12,741 nt of DNA from Clostridia bacterium. Lineage in GTDB: Bacteria; Bacillota_E; SLMV01; PUMD01. Position 1 is the stretch's first letter; each line of letters begins with the position of its first letter. The notes beneath the pieces are model-generated. The model was not told the DNA's origin, searched no databases, and worked only from the letters and a program-made list of their open reading frames with translations. The DNA lies in contig SKXF01000171.1 in the NCBI GenBank assembly GCA_007128555.1, positions 1 to 12,741 on the forward strand. Reading direction: 5' to 3'. Below are positions 1 to 7,989 of the stretch, piece after piece. Position numbers and translations under genes: made by a program.

Positions 1-170
1 ACGACCACCAGGTCTCCGGGATCGCAGCCCAGCTTCAGGAACTCGACCGCCGTCTGGCCGGTGCTACTGGCCACGACGACATGCGCGATGTCCTCTCTCT
101 TTTTCGCCTCCAGGGCCAGTGCCAGTGTCTCCTGGGTGTTCTTTGCACCCTATCGGTCGAAATAGATCAT
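1..170 (-). pseudogene. Pyruvate kinase C-terminal (alpha/beta) domain-like protein, 5' part, with internal stop
   Basis: Read on the minus strand from an ATG at 168-170, the sequence gives MIYFDR, then a TAG stop (150-152), then an open frame to the window edge. That frame contains NTQETLALALEAKKRE and VVVASSTGQTAVEFL, and ends in GDLVVV. The pattern (MIYF-x2-PG-x2-NT near the start, then a VVVAS(S/T)TGxTA strand-loop) matches small stand-alone proteins related to the pyruvate kinase C-terminal domain, as far as I recognise the family. The stop falls where family members usually have Pro of a KPG-like motif. No good start codon follows the stop, so the gene looks inactivated, unless the true start or the base call differs. 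The 3' part lies outside the window. Family assignment is moderate; the stop itself is seen directly. Confidence 0.5.
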
Positions 171-578
171 CTCGTACTCACATCTGACCACAACGGAAGC
201 GCTCCCTCGCCAAGAACCCATCCATCCTACAGCGCCAGGCAGTACCCCTTCCGGTTCCGACCTGGAAGTGCAGCATTTCACCCACCTACCGGGTTCTTCA
301 ACCGGAGCTGTATTCCTCAGTCACCTGGCTCCGCCTCCCGGGATCCCACGCAGAAGTGTCTCCGCGGTTCGCCGTCCACCTGTCAGATCCCCGTGGCCGG
401 CCAGGTCCATCGGAAGAACCTGGCTGGTCCCCAATGCCCATGGGGGCAGGATATTGGGGCGGGGAATGAGAAGCTGATGGTGCTTGCTCGGGTGAGGCAA
501 CCTGGGACAGTAGCGCCCGGGCTGAATACAGGCAAACACGCGCATCATACTGGTGCGCAGGCAGTCGGTTGAGCAGGC
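171..578. other. Non-coding stretch upstream of the aldo/keto reductase gene
   Basis: About 400 bases with no frame that looks like a real protein on either strand. The open frames here are proline/arginine/serine-rich and resemble no family. It must hold the promoter of the downstream reductase, but I found no convincing -35/-10 pair. The only clear structure is the hairpin at 429-459. Confidence 0.5.
429..459. repeat. Nested inverted repeat (hairpin) in the reductase leader
   Basis: CCCCAAT (429-435) pairs with ATTGGGG (453-459). Inside it GCCC (436-439) pairs with GGGC (444-447) around a 4-nt loop, leaving AGGAT unpaired on one side. That is 11 pairs, mostly GC. It lies about 140 nt before the reductase start. 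No T-run follows, so it is not a typical intrinsic terminator. It could be a leader RNA structure or chance in GC-rich DNA. Confidence 0.35.
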
Positions 579-584
579 ATGGGC

Positions 585-593
585 GGTGAGGAG
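585..593 (+). promoter_or_regulatory. Ribosome binding site supporting a TTG start at 603
   Basis: GGTGAGGAG ends 9 nt before TTG 603-605, an ideal Shine-Dalgarno spacing. The upstream in-frame ATG at 579 has only a weak purine stretch before it. Confidence 0.5.
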
Positions 594-602
594 TGGCACC
601 AC

Positions 603-1652
603 TTGAGCTATACCAGGAGGAACATCCTGAAAATAGGTGCGCTGGCCTTCCTCTGGCTGGCCCTGGGTGGACTTGGGAGATACGTCGTGCGCCTGTTTCG
701 CCCTGCGCAGGTTGATGAGAACGAAGAGGATGCACCGCCGAAGCGAGTTGAGGAGACGAGACCGGAGCCCACTCCAAGGGAGGAACCAGAGGAGAACGAG
801 GACCCGGAAGCGGGTCAGGGATGGATGAGACCCCTCGGAGACACCGGGGCGATGGTCAGCCTCTTTGGGCTGGGCGGAGGAGGGATCATCGCCAGGGTGG
901 CAAGGAAGGATGACGCGGTGGCCCTGGTCAAAGAGGCACTGGATCTCGGTGTGAACTTCATCGACACCGCACCGACGTATGGTGACAGGACCAGCGAACT
1001 GCACATCGGCGAGGCGATCCGCGGCCGGCGCAGGGAGGTGTTCCTGGCCACCAAGACCCTGGACCGCACCTACGATGAAACCATGCGGCTCTTCGAGGGA
1101 AGCCTGGAGAGCCTGCAGACCAGCTACGTTGATCTATACCTGGTCCACGGGATCCGGGACGAGGAAGATGCCCGGGCGGCCCTCCAACCCGGAGGGGCGG
1201 TCCAGGCCCTGAAGGAACTGCAGCAGGAGGGTTCGGTGCGCTTCATCGGGTTGAGCGGACACCGGGATCCAGCGCCGCTGCGCTTCATGCTGCAACGCGA
1301 GGAGTTTGACTGCGTGCTTATCCCCTTGAACCCGGCGGAGGTGCATTTCCGGTCCTTCAAGGACGATCTGCTGGGCTTTGCTAGTGACCAGGGCATAGGG
1401 GTCGTCGCCATGAAAGTCCCCGCGTACGGTCGACTGCTGGGGGACACATTCTCCATGCCCCAGCTACTCAGGTACGCGGGCTCGCTGCCTATCAGTACCG
1501 CGATCGTGGGGCTAGCGTCCCTGGAGGAGCTGAGAGAGAATGTGCAGGTGTGCCGGGATCTCACTCCCTACACCCCCCGGGAGATCGCCCACCTTGAGAA
1601 ACGGGCTGAGCCTCTTCAGGAATCCGCAAACTTCTTCAAGACAGAATGGTGA
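603..1652 (+). CDS. Aldo/keto reductase with Tat-type N-terminus
   Basis: NAD(P)H-dependent oxidoreductase of the aldo/keto reductase superfamily (TIM barrel), 349 aa from TTG 603. Residues of the AKR catalytic tetrad are visible: Asp121 and Tyr126 in NFIDTAPTYG, Lys151 in FLATK, His182 in LYLVHG. GLSGHRD and AIVGLASLEEL fit the later barrel strands. The N-terminus SYTRRNILKIG followed by a hydrophobic stretch resembles a twin-arginine signal or anchor. A Glu/Pro/Arg-rich linker (about residues 36-72) then precedes the barrel, so the domain may sit outside the membrane on a tether. No C-terminal ferredoxin-like cysteine cluster is present, unlike some anaerobe AKRs. The start was chosen for the Shine-Dalgarno at 585-593; ATG 579 would add 8 residues. 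The gene stands alone and ends before a hairpin shared with the convergent neighbour. The substrate is unknown. Confidence 0.88.
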   Translation: MSYTRRNILKIGALAFLWLALGGLGRYVVRLFRPAQVDENEEDAPPKRVEETRPEPTPREEPEENEDPEAGQGWMRPLGDTGAMVSLFGLGGGGIIARVARKDDAVALVKEALDLGVNFIDTAPTYGDRTSELHIGEAIRGRRREVFLATKTLDRTYDETMRLFEGSLESLQTSYVDLYLVHGIRDEEDARAALQPGGAVQALKELQQEGSVRFIGLSGHRDPAPLRFMLQREEFDCVLIPLNPAEVHFRSFKDDLLGFASDQGIGVVAMKVPAYGRLLGDTFSMPQLLRYAGSLPISTAIVGLASLEELRENVQVCRDLTPYTPREIAHLEKRAEPLQESANFFKTEW

Positions 1653-1797
1653 AGATCTGCAAAGTGAATCGCAAGTAAGATGACCGTTGGAATCAGAGAA
1701 AGAAAACTCAGCGGGAGCTGGATAAAATGACGATCCAGGACCTGGGGTAGTCTCAAGCGTCGCTTTCGCGAAACCCAGAGAAGGAATCTGCCTGGCA

Positions 1798-1828
1798 GAA
1801 ACAGAGGTCAGGTGTTGACCCCTGTTTC
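1798..1828. terminator. Hairpin terminator between two convergent genes
   Basis: GAAACAG-A-GGTCA (1798-1810) pairs with TGACC-C-CTGTTTC (1816-1828) around the 5-nt loop GGTGT: 12 pairs with one A/C mismatch. It lies 12 nt beyond the stop of the minus-strand gene and about 145 nt beyond the reductase stop, so it can serve both directions. The T-rich tail is weak on both strands. The symmetry and position favour a bidirectional terminator. Confidence 0.7.
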
Positions 1829-1839
1829 GTCATCGCTTT

Positions 1840-3606
1840 TCATTGCTCAATGCGCTTAACACCAGGGAGCATGACATCCGGGTCGATTTTGACATCGATC
1901 AAGGCCGGACCCTCTGAGGATAAGGTCCGATCCAGGGCTTCATCCAGTTGATCATCCTGCTCGACGGAGGTTCCCATGGCTCCAGCACTTCGAGCAAACG
2001 CAGCAAAATCCGGATTGACAAAGTCTACCCCATAGTAGGGGTATCCGTCCCGCTTCTGCTCTTTCTTAATATTCTTCAGGCAATCATCGTTGAAGACAAT
2101 CACCTTCACATTGATATCTTCCCTAACAGCCGTCGTGAAGTCGGCCATCAGCATGCCAAACCCGCCATCGCCGGTGACACACACCACCTGCCGATTGGGT
2201 TCAGCCATGGCTGCGGACAGGGCCGCCGGAAGGCCAAAGGCCATACTCGCCATAGATGCAGACATCAAGGTAAACTGCTCTACGACGGGAAAATATCGGT
2301 AGAACCAGTACGTGTGATCGCCAACATCCACCGTCACGATCGCATCGTCGTCAAGATGATCCTTCAAAGCCTGGATCACTCGCCTGGGGTGAACAAATCC
2401 TTCACTCTCTACCGGTTCATCCCGCTCTGCCATCCATCGTTGGCGGGCCTGGGTCACTAGGGCCTTCATCCGGTAGGACATCTCCCTTTCATCGATCTTC
2501 GGAAGTAGGGCCTCCAAGCTGGCTCCAACGTCTCCCACCAGGCCCAAGTCTACGGAGAAGTTACGGCCCAACCGAATAGGATCGTGGTCAATCTGCAGAA
2601 TGGGGACATCCCCGAGCAGATTTCGCTGGCGAAAGCCGGTGCCGAGTACAATCAGGAGATCCGCCTCGGCTAATACGGGCGGCGCATGGGGATTTCCAAT
2701 GGACCCCAACACCCCCAGGGCTCTCGAGTCGCCCTCGGGGTAAACGCCTTTAGCCCGGGATGTGGTGGCAAGGGGTGCATCCAGTTTGGAGACAAAGTCA
2801 GCCAGTAACTTCCCATAGCGGCGGGAACCCCAGCCGGCAAACACAGCGGGATGCTCAGCACGATTAATCATGGCAGCTGCCCGGTCGAGGTCTTGGCCAT
2901 TGGGGACCATCCGGGGGTTAAACATCCGTGTGCTCTTGTCCCAGGTCTCGTCGACCGCTGGAGCCGCCAGGGTATCGGTAGGTATACTCAATACTGACAC
3001 ACCGGGGGCTCCGTAGGCAGCCTTCACGGCCATGCCAAACAGACGAGGCAACTGGGAAGGTATGGCTAGGGTTTCAGCAAAGGCAGCAAAGGACCTGAAC
3101 ATCTCAATCTGGTCAATCTCCTGAAAGCTTTCACTGCCCAGATACACACCGGCAACCTGTCCGACCAGGGCAAGGACGGGGGCCCGGTCCGTCGTTGCGT
3201 CCATGAGCCCAGTGATGAGGTTGGTGGCTCCGGGACCAGCAATGGATAGGCACACCCCCAGTTCCCCTGTCAACTTCGCATGAGCGCTGGCCATAAAGGC
3301 TGCCGTCTGCTCATGGCGGGTCATGACTAAGTCAATATCTGTGTGCTGACGTAGGGCCTCCACCAGAGGCAAGTTGGAATCCCCAGGGATTCCATAAACT
3401 CGAGTCACGCCGATCTCCACCAGTTGCTGAACCAGAACCTCTGCCACCTTCGGACCCTCAACATCCACATCATCACCCATTGGGACAAAGGCAGACTTGG
3501 GAGCTCCACAAACCGGACACGTATAATCCCCTGGCAATGCGTCAAAGGAAGTACCTTCCTTCTTCTCATCATAGACCCAGTTGCAAACGGAGCAGCGCAT
3601 TCGCAT
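1840..3606 (-). CDS. Rubredoxin-fused ThDP enzyme (pyruvate oxidase / acetolactate synthase-like)
   Basis: A 588-aa two-part protein. Residues 1-42 form a rubredoxin domain: MRCSVCNWVYD with Cys5/Cys8 and YTCPVCGAPKS with Cys30/Cys33, the four iron ligands. From about residue 52 it is a full-length thiamine-diphosphate enzyme: an N-terminal PYR domain with catalytic-type Glu99 in TRHEQTAAFMA, a central domain (about 190-370) of the kind that binds FAD in pyruvate oxidases, and a C-terminal PP domain with the ThDP/Mg motif GDGGFGML (479-486) ending in NDD (506-508). The segment after NDD (CLKNIKKEQ) resembles pyruvate oxidase/PoxB-type enzymes more than biosynthetic acetolactate synthases. Expected chemistry is decarboxylation of pyruvate or another 2-oxoacid; the rubredoxin suggests one-electron transfer from the flavin. 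No C-terminal membrane-binding helix is evident. The start ATG 3606 follows AAGAGG with 9-nt spacing; an ATG two codons later is also possible. The upstream region has a CATAAT (3635-3630, minus) as a -10 candidate without a good -35. Confidence 0.9.
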   Translation of the reverse strand: MRMRCSVCNWVYDEKKEGTSFDALPGDYTCPVCGAPKSAFVPMGDDVDVEGPKVAEVLVQQLVEIGVTRVYGIPGDSNLPLVEALRQHTDIDLVMTRHEQTAAFMASAHAKLTGELGVCLSIAGPGATNLITGLMDATTDRAPVLALVGQVAGVYLGSESFQEIDQIEMFRSFAAFAETLAIPSQLPRLFGMAVKAAYGAPGVSVLSIPTDTLAAPAVDETWDKSTRMFNPRMVPNGQDLDRAAAMINRAEHPAVFAGWGSRRYGKLLADFVSKLDAPLATTSRAKGVYPEGDSRALGVLGSIGNPHAPPVLAEADLLIVLGTGFRQRNLLGDVPILQIDHDPIRLGRNFSVDLGLVGDVGASLEALLPKIDEREMSYRMKALVTQARQRWMAERDEPVESEGFVHPRRVIQALKDHLDDDAIVTVDVGDHTYWFYRYFPVVEQFTLMSASMASMAFGLPAALSAAMAEPNRQVVCVTGDGGFGMLMADFTTAVREDINVKVIVFNDDCLKNIKKEQKRDGYPYYGVDFVNPDFAAFARSAGAMGTSVEQDDQLDEALDRTLSSEGPALIDVKIDPDVMLPGVKRIEQ

Positions 3607-3713
3607 GGTTCATCGCCTCTTCCCGATACATTATGTTTCAGCTATGTTTCCCCAACACGCCCCTCATTTTCTTGGAAGGACTTTGTCGTATGAGGGGGAT
3701 CATCTTTAGTATG

Positions 3714-3725
3714 TAGCATATGCTA
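3714..3725. promoter_or_regulatory. Perfect 12-bp palindrome, possible operator
   Basis: TAGCATATGCTA is a perfect dyad about 110 bp upstream of the rubredoxin-fusion start. On the minus strand it is directly preceded by TTGATA, a good -35-like hexamer, although no strong -10 follows at the right distance. It may be a regulator site, or chance. Confidence 0.25.
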
Positions 3726-3945
3726 TCAATTGGTAAGGTCGGTTGCTCACGGCCCACAGGGATAAGGCGCAAAGGACATTGCATCGGATTCGCAGGTAAG
3801 CACGTGAACGCCCTGGAACACATCGCCGACGACATCGAGGAAATCAATGAGGATGCACAGAGTCGTCTCTATCCTGCGTCTCATGGCCTACTCCAGTATG
3901 GTCATCGCCCTCTCGCTGGTCGCGATGACGCCCAGGAAGACGTAA
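3720..3945 (+). pseudogene. Decayed copy of the 81-aa membrane protein gene found at 12060
   Basis: The DNA from about 3803 to the TAA at 3943-3945 aligns with the 3' two thirds of the intact gene at 12060-12305. In the best stretch (3811-3854 against 12160-12203) 38 of 44 bases match, encoding LEHIADDIEEI in both. A net 2-nt loss around 3855-3880 shifts the frame, so the transmembrane part (the intact copy reads LMAYSSMVMALSLVG) is no longer encoded in frame. The ATG at 3720 is in frame and at nearly the same distance as in the intact copy (31 against 34 residues before LEHIADD), and MLSIGK echoes MLTLQK. The hydrophobic signal-peptide core is gone, however. The similarity runs on past the stop codon into the trailer, so a segment was duplicated, not only an ORF. 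Confidence 0.7.
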
Positions 3946-4017
3946 GCCACCGATCACGGGTGGGAGAGAAAGCCTCATCTCACCCCGTTTTCCCCAATGG
4001 AGGTCACCCGACAGGAC
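3803..4017 (+). repeat. Diverged direct repeat of about 12152-12376
   Basis: The two segments share the coding stretch described for the pseudogene. They also share the trailer: GTAAGC, ACCGATCACGGGTGGGAG, and then, after a diverged hairpin, CCCCA with ATGGAGGTCACC here against ATGAAGGTCACC there. The hairpin arm that is perfect in the other copy (12318-12345) is mismatched here. Beyond about 4017 no similarity is visible. Confidence 0.65.
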
Positions 4018-4089
4018 CGATGCACCAACCCGTCCCGGGCACTGTCCCAGATCGACAGGGCAACCCCCGCCTTTCTTCCATGGTTCTCA

Positions 4090-4108
4090 ACGGTGGAATG
4101 TCCACCGT
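4090..4108 (-). terminator. Short perfect hairpin downstream of the M24 peptidase gene
   Basis: ACGGTGGA (4090-4097) and TCCACCGT (4101-4108) form a perfect 8-bp stem with a 3-nt loop, about 31 nt past the stop of the minus-strand peptidase gene. No T-run follows, so it may stop transcription weakly or protect the 3' end. The rest of 3946-4139 shows nothing I can name. Confidence 0.35.
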
Positions 4109-4139
4109 CGCCCGCGCCCTCTCCCCTGGGACCATCCCC

Positions 4140-5264
4140 TTACAGCTGCAATAGCTCCTTGGGGTATGCGTGCAAGATCTCGCAGCCACCCTTCGTAACC
4201 AACACGCTGTCCTCGATGCGCACGCCACCCCATCCCTCCAGGTAGATTCCTGGCTCGATGGTCACCACCATGTTGGGTTTCAGGACTTCCTCCGAGTCCC
4301 CTCCCACCAGGGGAGGTCCTCCCAGGCCGTGGCCCAGGCTGTGGGTGAAGAACGCTCCGTACCCGGCCTCCTCGATGACCCGGCGCGCCGCCCCATCCAC
4401 GTCGGCACAGGGGACCCCCGGCCCACAGGCCTCGATTCCCGCCAGCTGGGCCTCCAATACGATATCGTAGACCTCCCGCACCTTCTCAGAGACCGGGCCA
4501 AACACCTGGGTCCTGGTGGCATCAGAGGGTTGACCGTGGAAGTTGGGGCCCATGTCGATCTTCACCAGGTCCCCCTTCTCCACCCTCCGCCCCGTCAGGG
4601 GTGCATGGGCCATGGAGGATCTGGGGCCGGTGGCCACAATGGTCGGGAACCATGACCCATCGGAACCCAGCTGACGCGCCGTGAAGTCCAGGCGGGCACC
4701 TATCTCCAGCTCGGTAACGCCCACCTCCAGGGTGGGGATCACCTGGTGCATGGTGACATCGAAGATCGAACAGGCCTCGCGGATCAACTCGATCTCCCAG
4801 GGCTCCTTGACAGCCATGAGCTGCCGGACCAGTCCCGGGGTCGGCCTCCACGTCACGTCATCTCCCGCGGCCGTCCTGAGCATGTCCATGGTCAGGACAG
4901 TGAAGGAACCCGGATCAAAACCGATACAGGAACAGCCCGCCAGTTCCTCGACGACCCTGCTGAGTCCTCCCTCCCACGGAAGGATCTCCACCCGGCAGGC
5001 CTGGGCCTCCTCCAGGGCCTGCAGGTATTCCGTCGACCCCGTCAACAGGACAGTATCTGCCTCCCCCACGACGAGGTGGCATCTGGCCCCCGAGGGAAAC
5101 CCCGTCAGGTACCGTATGTCGCCGGCACCGGTGACCAGAGCGGCGTCCAACTCCAGGTTCGCCAACTGTTTCCCCAATCTCTCCTGTCGCCTCCGGTACG
5201 TTTCCTCCTCCCGCCCCTTCTCTGCAGCGGCTGCGTGGCGGTAGAACATCGGCTTGTCATTCAT
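4140..5264 (-). CDS. M24 family metallopeptidase (Xaa-Pro dipeptidase/aminopeptidase-like)
   Basis: A 374-aa protein with the two-domain creatinase/prolidase layout. The N-terminal domain (about 20-150) includes RYLTGFPSGARCHLVV. The C-terminal 'pita-bread' metallopeptidase domain runs from about 155 to the end. The five dinuclear-metal ligands are visible: Asp237 (VKIDMGP), Asp248 (SDATRT), His312 (HSLGHGLGG), Glu337 (TIEPGIY) and Glu351 (GGVRIED). Conserved His220 (SMAHAPLTG) and His308 are also present. It likely removes N-terminal residues next to proline or splits Xaa-Pro dipeptides in the cytoplasm; no signal peptide is seen. ATG 5264 follows AAAGGGA at a slightly long spacing. A TATGAT hexamer at 5365-5360 (minus) could be its -10, without a clear -35. 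Neighbours on both sides are transcribed separately, and no functional partner is evident. Some M24 proteins use other substrates, so substrate is uncertain. Confidence 0.9.
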   Translation of the reverse strand: MNDKPMFYRHAAAAEKGREEETYRRRQERLGKQLANLELDAALVTGAGDIRYLTGFPSGARCHLVVGEADTVLLTGSTEYLQALEEAQACRVEILPWEGGLSRVVEELAGCSCIGFDPGSFTVLTMDMLRTAAGDDVTWRPTPGLVRQLMAVKEPWEIELIREACSIFDVTMHQVIPTLEVGVTELEIGARLDFTARQLGSDGSWFPTIVATGPRSSMAHAPLTGRRVEKGDLVKIDMGPNFHGQPSDATRTQVFGPVSEKVREVYDIVLEAQLAGIEACGPGVPCADVDGAARRVIEEAGYGAFFTHSLGHGLGGPPLVGGDSEEVLKPNMVVTIEPGIYLEGWGGVRIEDSVLVTKGGCEILHAYPKELLQL

Positions 5265-5502
5265 CGGCTCACATCCCTTTCCATAGAACCATGAAGCCCC
5301 GCGCGGTCGGATGCCCCATCCGTCCAGCCCGGGTCCCCGTCCTTTCCCTCTTCCAGCTCATCATACCGCATTAGCGACGCTTCCACATTGGAGCTTATGC
5401 GAGATCGGGGAACCGGCGAGTTAGCCGCAGGGTTTCCGGACCCATCCATGGAAATAGTTGTTTCTGGCATAGACCGAGGCTGTTCCGCTGAAGGGGGGAA
5501 GG

Positions 5503-7989
5503 GTGGTGCCGAGAATTCCAGCCCACGGGCTCGCCGTGCTCCTGCTCGGTGCAGTATCCCAGGTCAGCCAGGTGATTCTGCTGCGCGAGTTCCTGGTCGT
5601 GTTTCACGGCAACGAGCTGTCCATCGGCCTCATCCTGGCCGCCTGGCTGCTGTGGGTCGGCGCAGGCAGCCACCTGGGCGCGTTCCTGGCTGAGCGGGTC
5701 CACGGCCCCCAGGTTCTCCTCGTCCTGAGCTCAGTGGGGCTGATGCTGATACTACCCATCACCGTGGTACTGGTGCGGAGGCTGCGAGACTTCTTCGACA
5801 TCTTCCCCGGGGCCTATCTCTCCCTGGCTGACATGGCCCTATCCTGTTTCCTGCTGGCGGCGCCGGCCTGCCTTCTCCTCGGTGCCCAGTTCGTGCTGCT
5901 CTCGAGGGTCTGGCGGGAACGAGACCAGGCCGAGGATACCTCGGGTGCTGAGAAAACATACATTGGCGAGGCAGCAGGTACCGTGCTGGGGGGCATCCTC
6001 TACACCTTCGTCATGGTGCATACCCTGGGCTCCCTGCAATCGGTGGTCCTGTCAGGATCTCTCATGCTCATGGCCGTGTTCCCCATGATCCGGGTCAGGG
6101 GTCACCCTGGGAAGGCCGCTTTCCCCCCGGCCCTGGTACTGGTGGGCATCCTGGCCGTCGCCCTGTTGTCCTTTCCTTTCCTGGAGCGCGCCGAAGACTG
6201 GGCCTACCAGGCACAGTGGGAGTCCTTTTCACCCCAACACCAACTGGTGCAGACGCACCACTCCAAGCACGGGGTCATCTCGGTGGCCCAGCGGGAGGAC
6301 CAGTACAGCTTCTTTCAGAGCGGACACCTGGTCTTCACAGCCGCCGGCCCCGAGACTGCGGCCCCGGGCATGGAGGAGCAGGATGCCGTGGATTTTGCCC
6401 ACCTTGCCATGGTGCAGCACCCCAGCCCCGGTCAAATCCTGCTCATCGGCGGAGGCCTCCGGGGGGTGCTCAACGAGATCCTCGAGCACCCGGTGAAACA
6501 GGTGGACTACGTGGAGCTGGACGAGGTCCTGACGGAGGCTGCCAGGCCGTATGTCTCCATGCGGACCCAGGAGGCCCTCACCGATCCCCGGGTACGCCTG
6601 GTTCACGGCGATGGCAGGCTCTTCGTGAAGGCAGCACGGCAGGCCTATGACCTGATCATCGTGGACCACCCTGACCCCTTCACGGCGAAGGCAAACCGCT
6701 ACTACACCCAGGAGTTCTTCCGCGAGGCCCGGGACCTTCTCCGGCCGGACGGGGTGTTCATCACCGCGGTCGGCTCCACCCCGAGCCTTCGCGGCACCGC
6801 CATCGCCAACCGCAACACCACCCTGTATCACACCCTCAACAATGTGTTTGCCCACGTCCTCTTGACGGGGGACCGGTCCATATCCTTCTTCGCTTCCGAT
6901 GAGCCAGAGCAGATCTCCGTTGATGCCGAGATCCTCTCCGGGCGCTATATCGATCGCTGCGTCGCCTCCGCGGTATTCTCACCGGCCCGCTACCACACCC
7001 TGCTGGAAGAGACGCATCTTCAGAGGGTCAACTGGGTGGTCAGAAACCACGGGCGCACCGCGGGAGCCCACCTGCAGGGTCCCGGTGCCATTCCGCCCTT
7101 CCCCGGCACCCCGGGGGAACAGGCCGAGCGTGAAGCTGATCTGCCCGGCGTCGAGGAAGCATACTTTATCAATTCTGACGTCCGGCCCATCGGCTACTTC
7201 TACACCCTGGTATTCTGGGAGGACCTCACGAGGGACGATCCGGTCTTCTCGCTGCAGCAACTTCTCCGCATGGAACCTGGGTGGGTTCTGCCTATCGCCT
7301 GTGTCCCCCTGCTCTTGGCCCTGGGTCTGAGATGGGTCCCAGGGGGAGCCGGGCGGCGACGGGCCGTCAACTTCGCCGTCCTGTTCACCGTCTTCACCAC
7401 CGGGCTTTCTACCATGATCCTCCAGGTGGCCCTGCTGTTGTCCTTTCAGAGCATATACGGGTTCGTGTACGAGATGGCGGGGTTGATCACGGCGATCTTC
7501 ATGGGGGGGCTCGCCCTCGGCGCCTACGGCTCCCACCGTTACGTAGGTGACAAGACGAACCTGCGAACCCTGGCCATCGTCCAGGCCTTCATGGCAGTGT
7601 TGGCCGTGGTCATCGCCGTGGCCCTCCCCTGGGCTGCCGCCCTTTCATCACCCACCGCGGTGTTCCTGTTATTCTCGATCGTGACCTTCGCAGCGGGCCT
7701 GGCAAACGGCGTGGACTTCCCCCTGGCCGCGGCCTGCTACCTGGCCCTGCATCGGCGCGTCGAGAGATCTACCGGAACCGTTTACGGCGTAGAATTGTTT
7801 GGGGCCTGTGCCGGCGCCATCGGTGCCAGTGTCGCCGTGGCACCGATCCACGGTATCGTCGCCTGCTGCCTTTTGGCAGCCATTGCGAGCGGTACGGCCT
7901 GTGTGGTAATCCTGTTATCAGGAGGGAGTCAACGTCATGTCCGAGAGGGAATCAGCGAGGGATACCATGGACAGGCGGACATTTCTTAG
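5503..7989 (+). CDS. Polytopic membrane protein with spermidine synthase-like domain
   Basis: An 828-aa protein in three parts. Residues 1 to about 225 carry roughly six or seven hydrophobic helices. Residues about 240-560 form a Rossmann-type aminopropyltransferase/methyltransferase domain. From about 594 to 810 there are five to seven further membrane helices. The central domain shows the spermidine-synthase glycine motif LLIGGG (313-318), the acidic ribose-binding motif YVELDE (336-341), HGDGRLF, and IIVDHPDP (385-392) with candidate catalytic Asp388, followed by NRYYTQEFF. Soluble spermidine synthases are about 290 aa and lack membrane segments, so this is the membrane-embedded class. Substrate is unknown: polyamine transfer, or methyl/aminopropyl transfer from (decarboxylated) SAM, are possible. 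The start is GTG 5503 (GTG 5506 is in frame too) after AAGGGGGGAAGG. The 3' end overlaps the next gene by 53 nt, implying translational coupling with that radical SAM protein. Confidence 0.85.
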   Translation: MVPRIPAHGLAVLLLGAVSQVSQVILLREFLVVFHGNELSIGLILAAWLLWVGAGSHLGAFLAERVHGPQVLLVLSSVGLMLILPITVVLVRRLRDFFDIFPGAYLSLADMALSCFLLAAPACLLLGAQFVLLSRVWRERDQAEDTSGAEKTYIGEAAGTVLGGILYTFVMVHTLGSLQSVVLSGSLMLMAVFPMIRVRGHPGKAAFPPALVLVGILAVALLSFPFLERAEDWAYQAQWESFSPQHQLVQTHHSKHGVISVAQREDQYSFFQSGHLVFTAAGPETAAPGMEEQDAVDFAHLAMVQHPSPGQILLIGGGLRGVLNEILEHPVKQVDYVELDEVLTEAARPYVSMRTQEALTDPRVRLVHGDGRLFVKAARQAYDLIIVDHPDPFTAKANRYYTQEFFREARDLLRPDGVFITAVGSTPSLRGTAIANRNTTLYHTLNNVFAHVLLTGDRSISFFASDEPEQISVDAEILSGRYIDRCVASAVFSPARYHTLLEETHLQRVNWVVRNHGRTAGAHLQGPGAIPPFPGTPGEQAEREADLPGVEEAYFINSDVRPIGYFYTLVFWEDLTRDDPVFSLQQLLRMEPGWVLPIACVPLLLALGLRWVPGGAGRRRAVNFAVLFTVFTTGLSTMILQVALLLSFQSIYGFVYEMAGLITAIFMGGLALGAYGSHRYVGDKTNLRTLAIVQAFMAVLAVVIAVALPWAAALSSPTAVFLLFSIVTFAAGLANGVDFPLAAACYLALHRRVERSTGTVYGVELFGACAGAIGASVAVAPIHGIVACCLLAAIASGTACVVILLSGGSQRHVREGISEGYHGQADIS

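Noticed and set aside
150..152. TAG read as pyrrolysine
   Set aside because: No evidence of pyrrolysine machinery or of this family using it; a nonsense mutation is simpler.
81..572. 163-aa plus-strand open frame upstream of the reductase
   Set aside because: It runs antisense through the recognisable pyruvate kinase-like remnant and has low-complexity composition.
321..1004. 227-aa minus-strand open frame
   Set aside because: It overlaps the aldo/keto reductase, whose catalytic residues are clear, and resembles no family.
3720..4154. 144-aa open frame as an intact gene
   Set aside because: Only its first 50 or so residues resemble the intact small membrane protein. After the frameshift the frame is unrelated and runs through the trailer into the peptidase gene's end.
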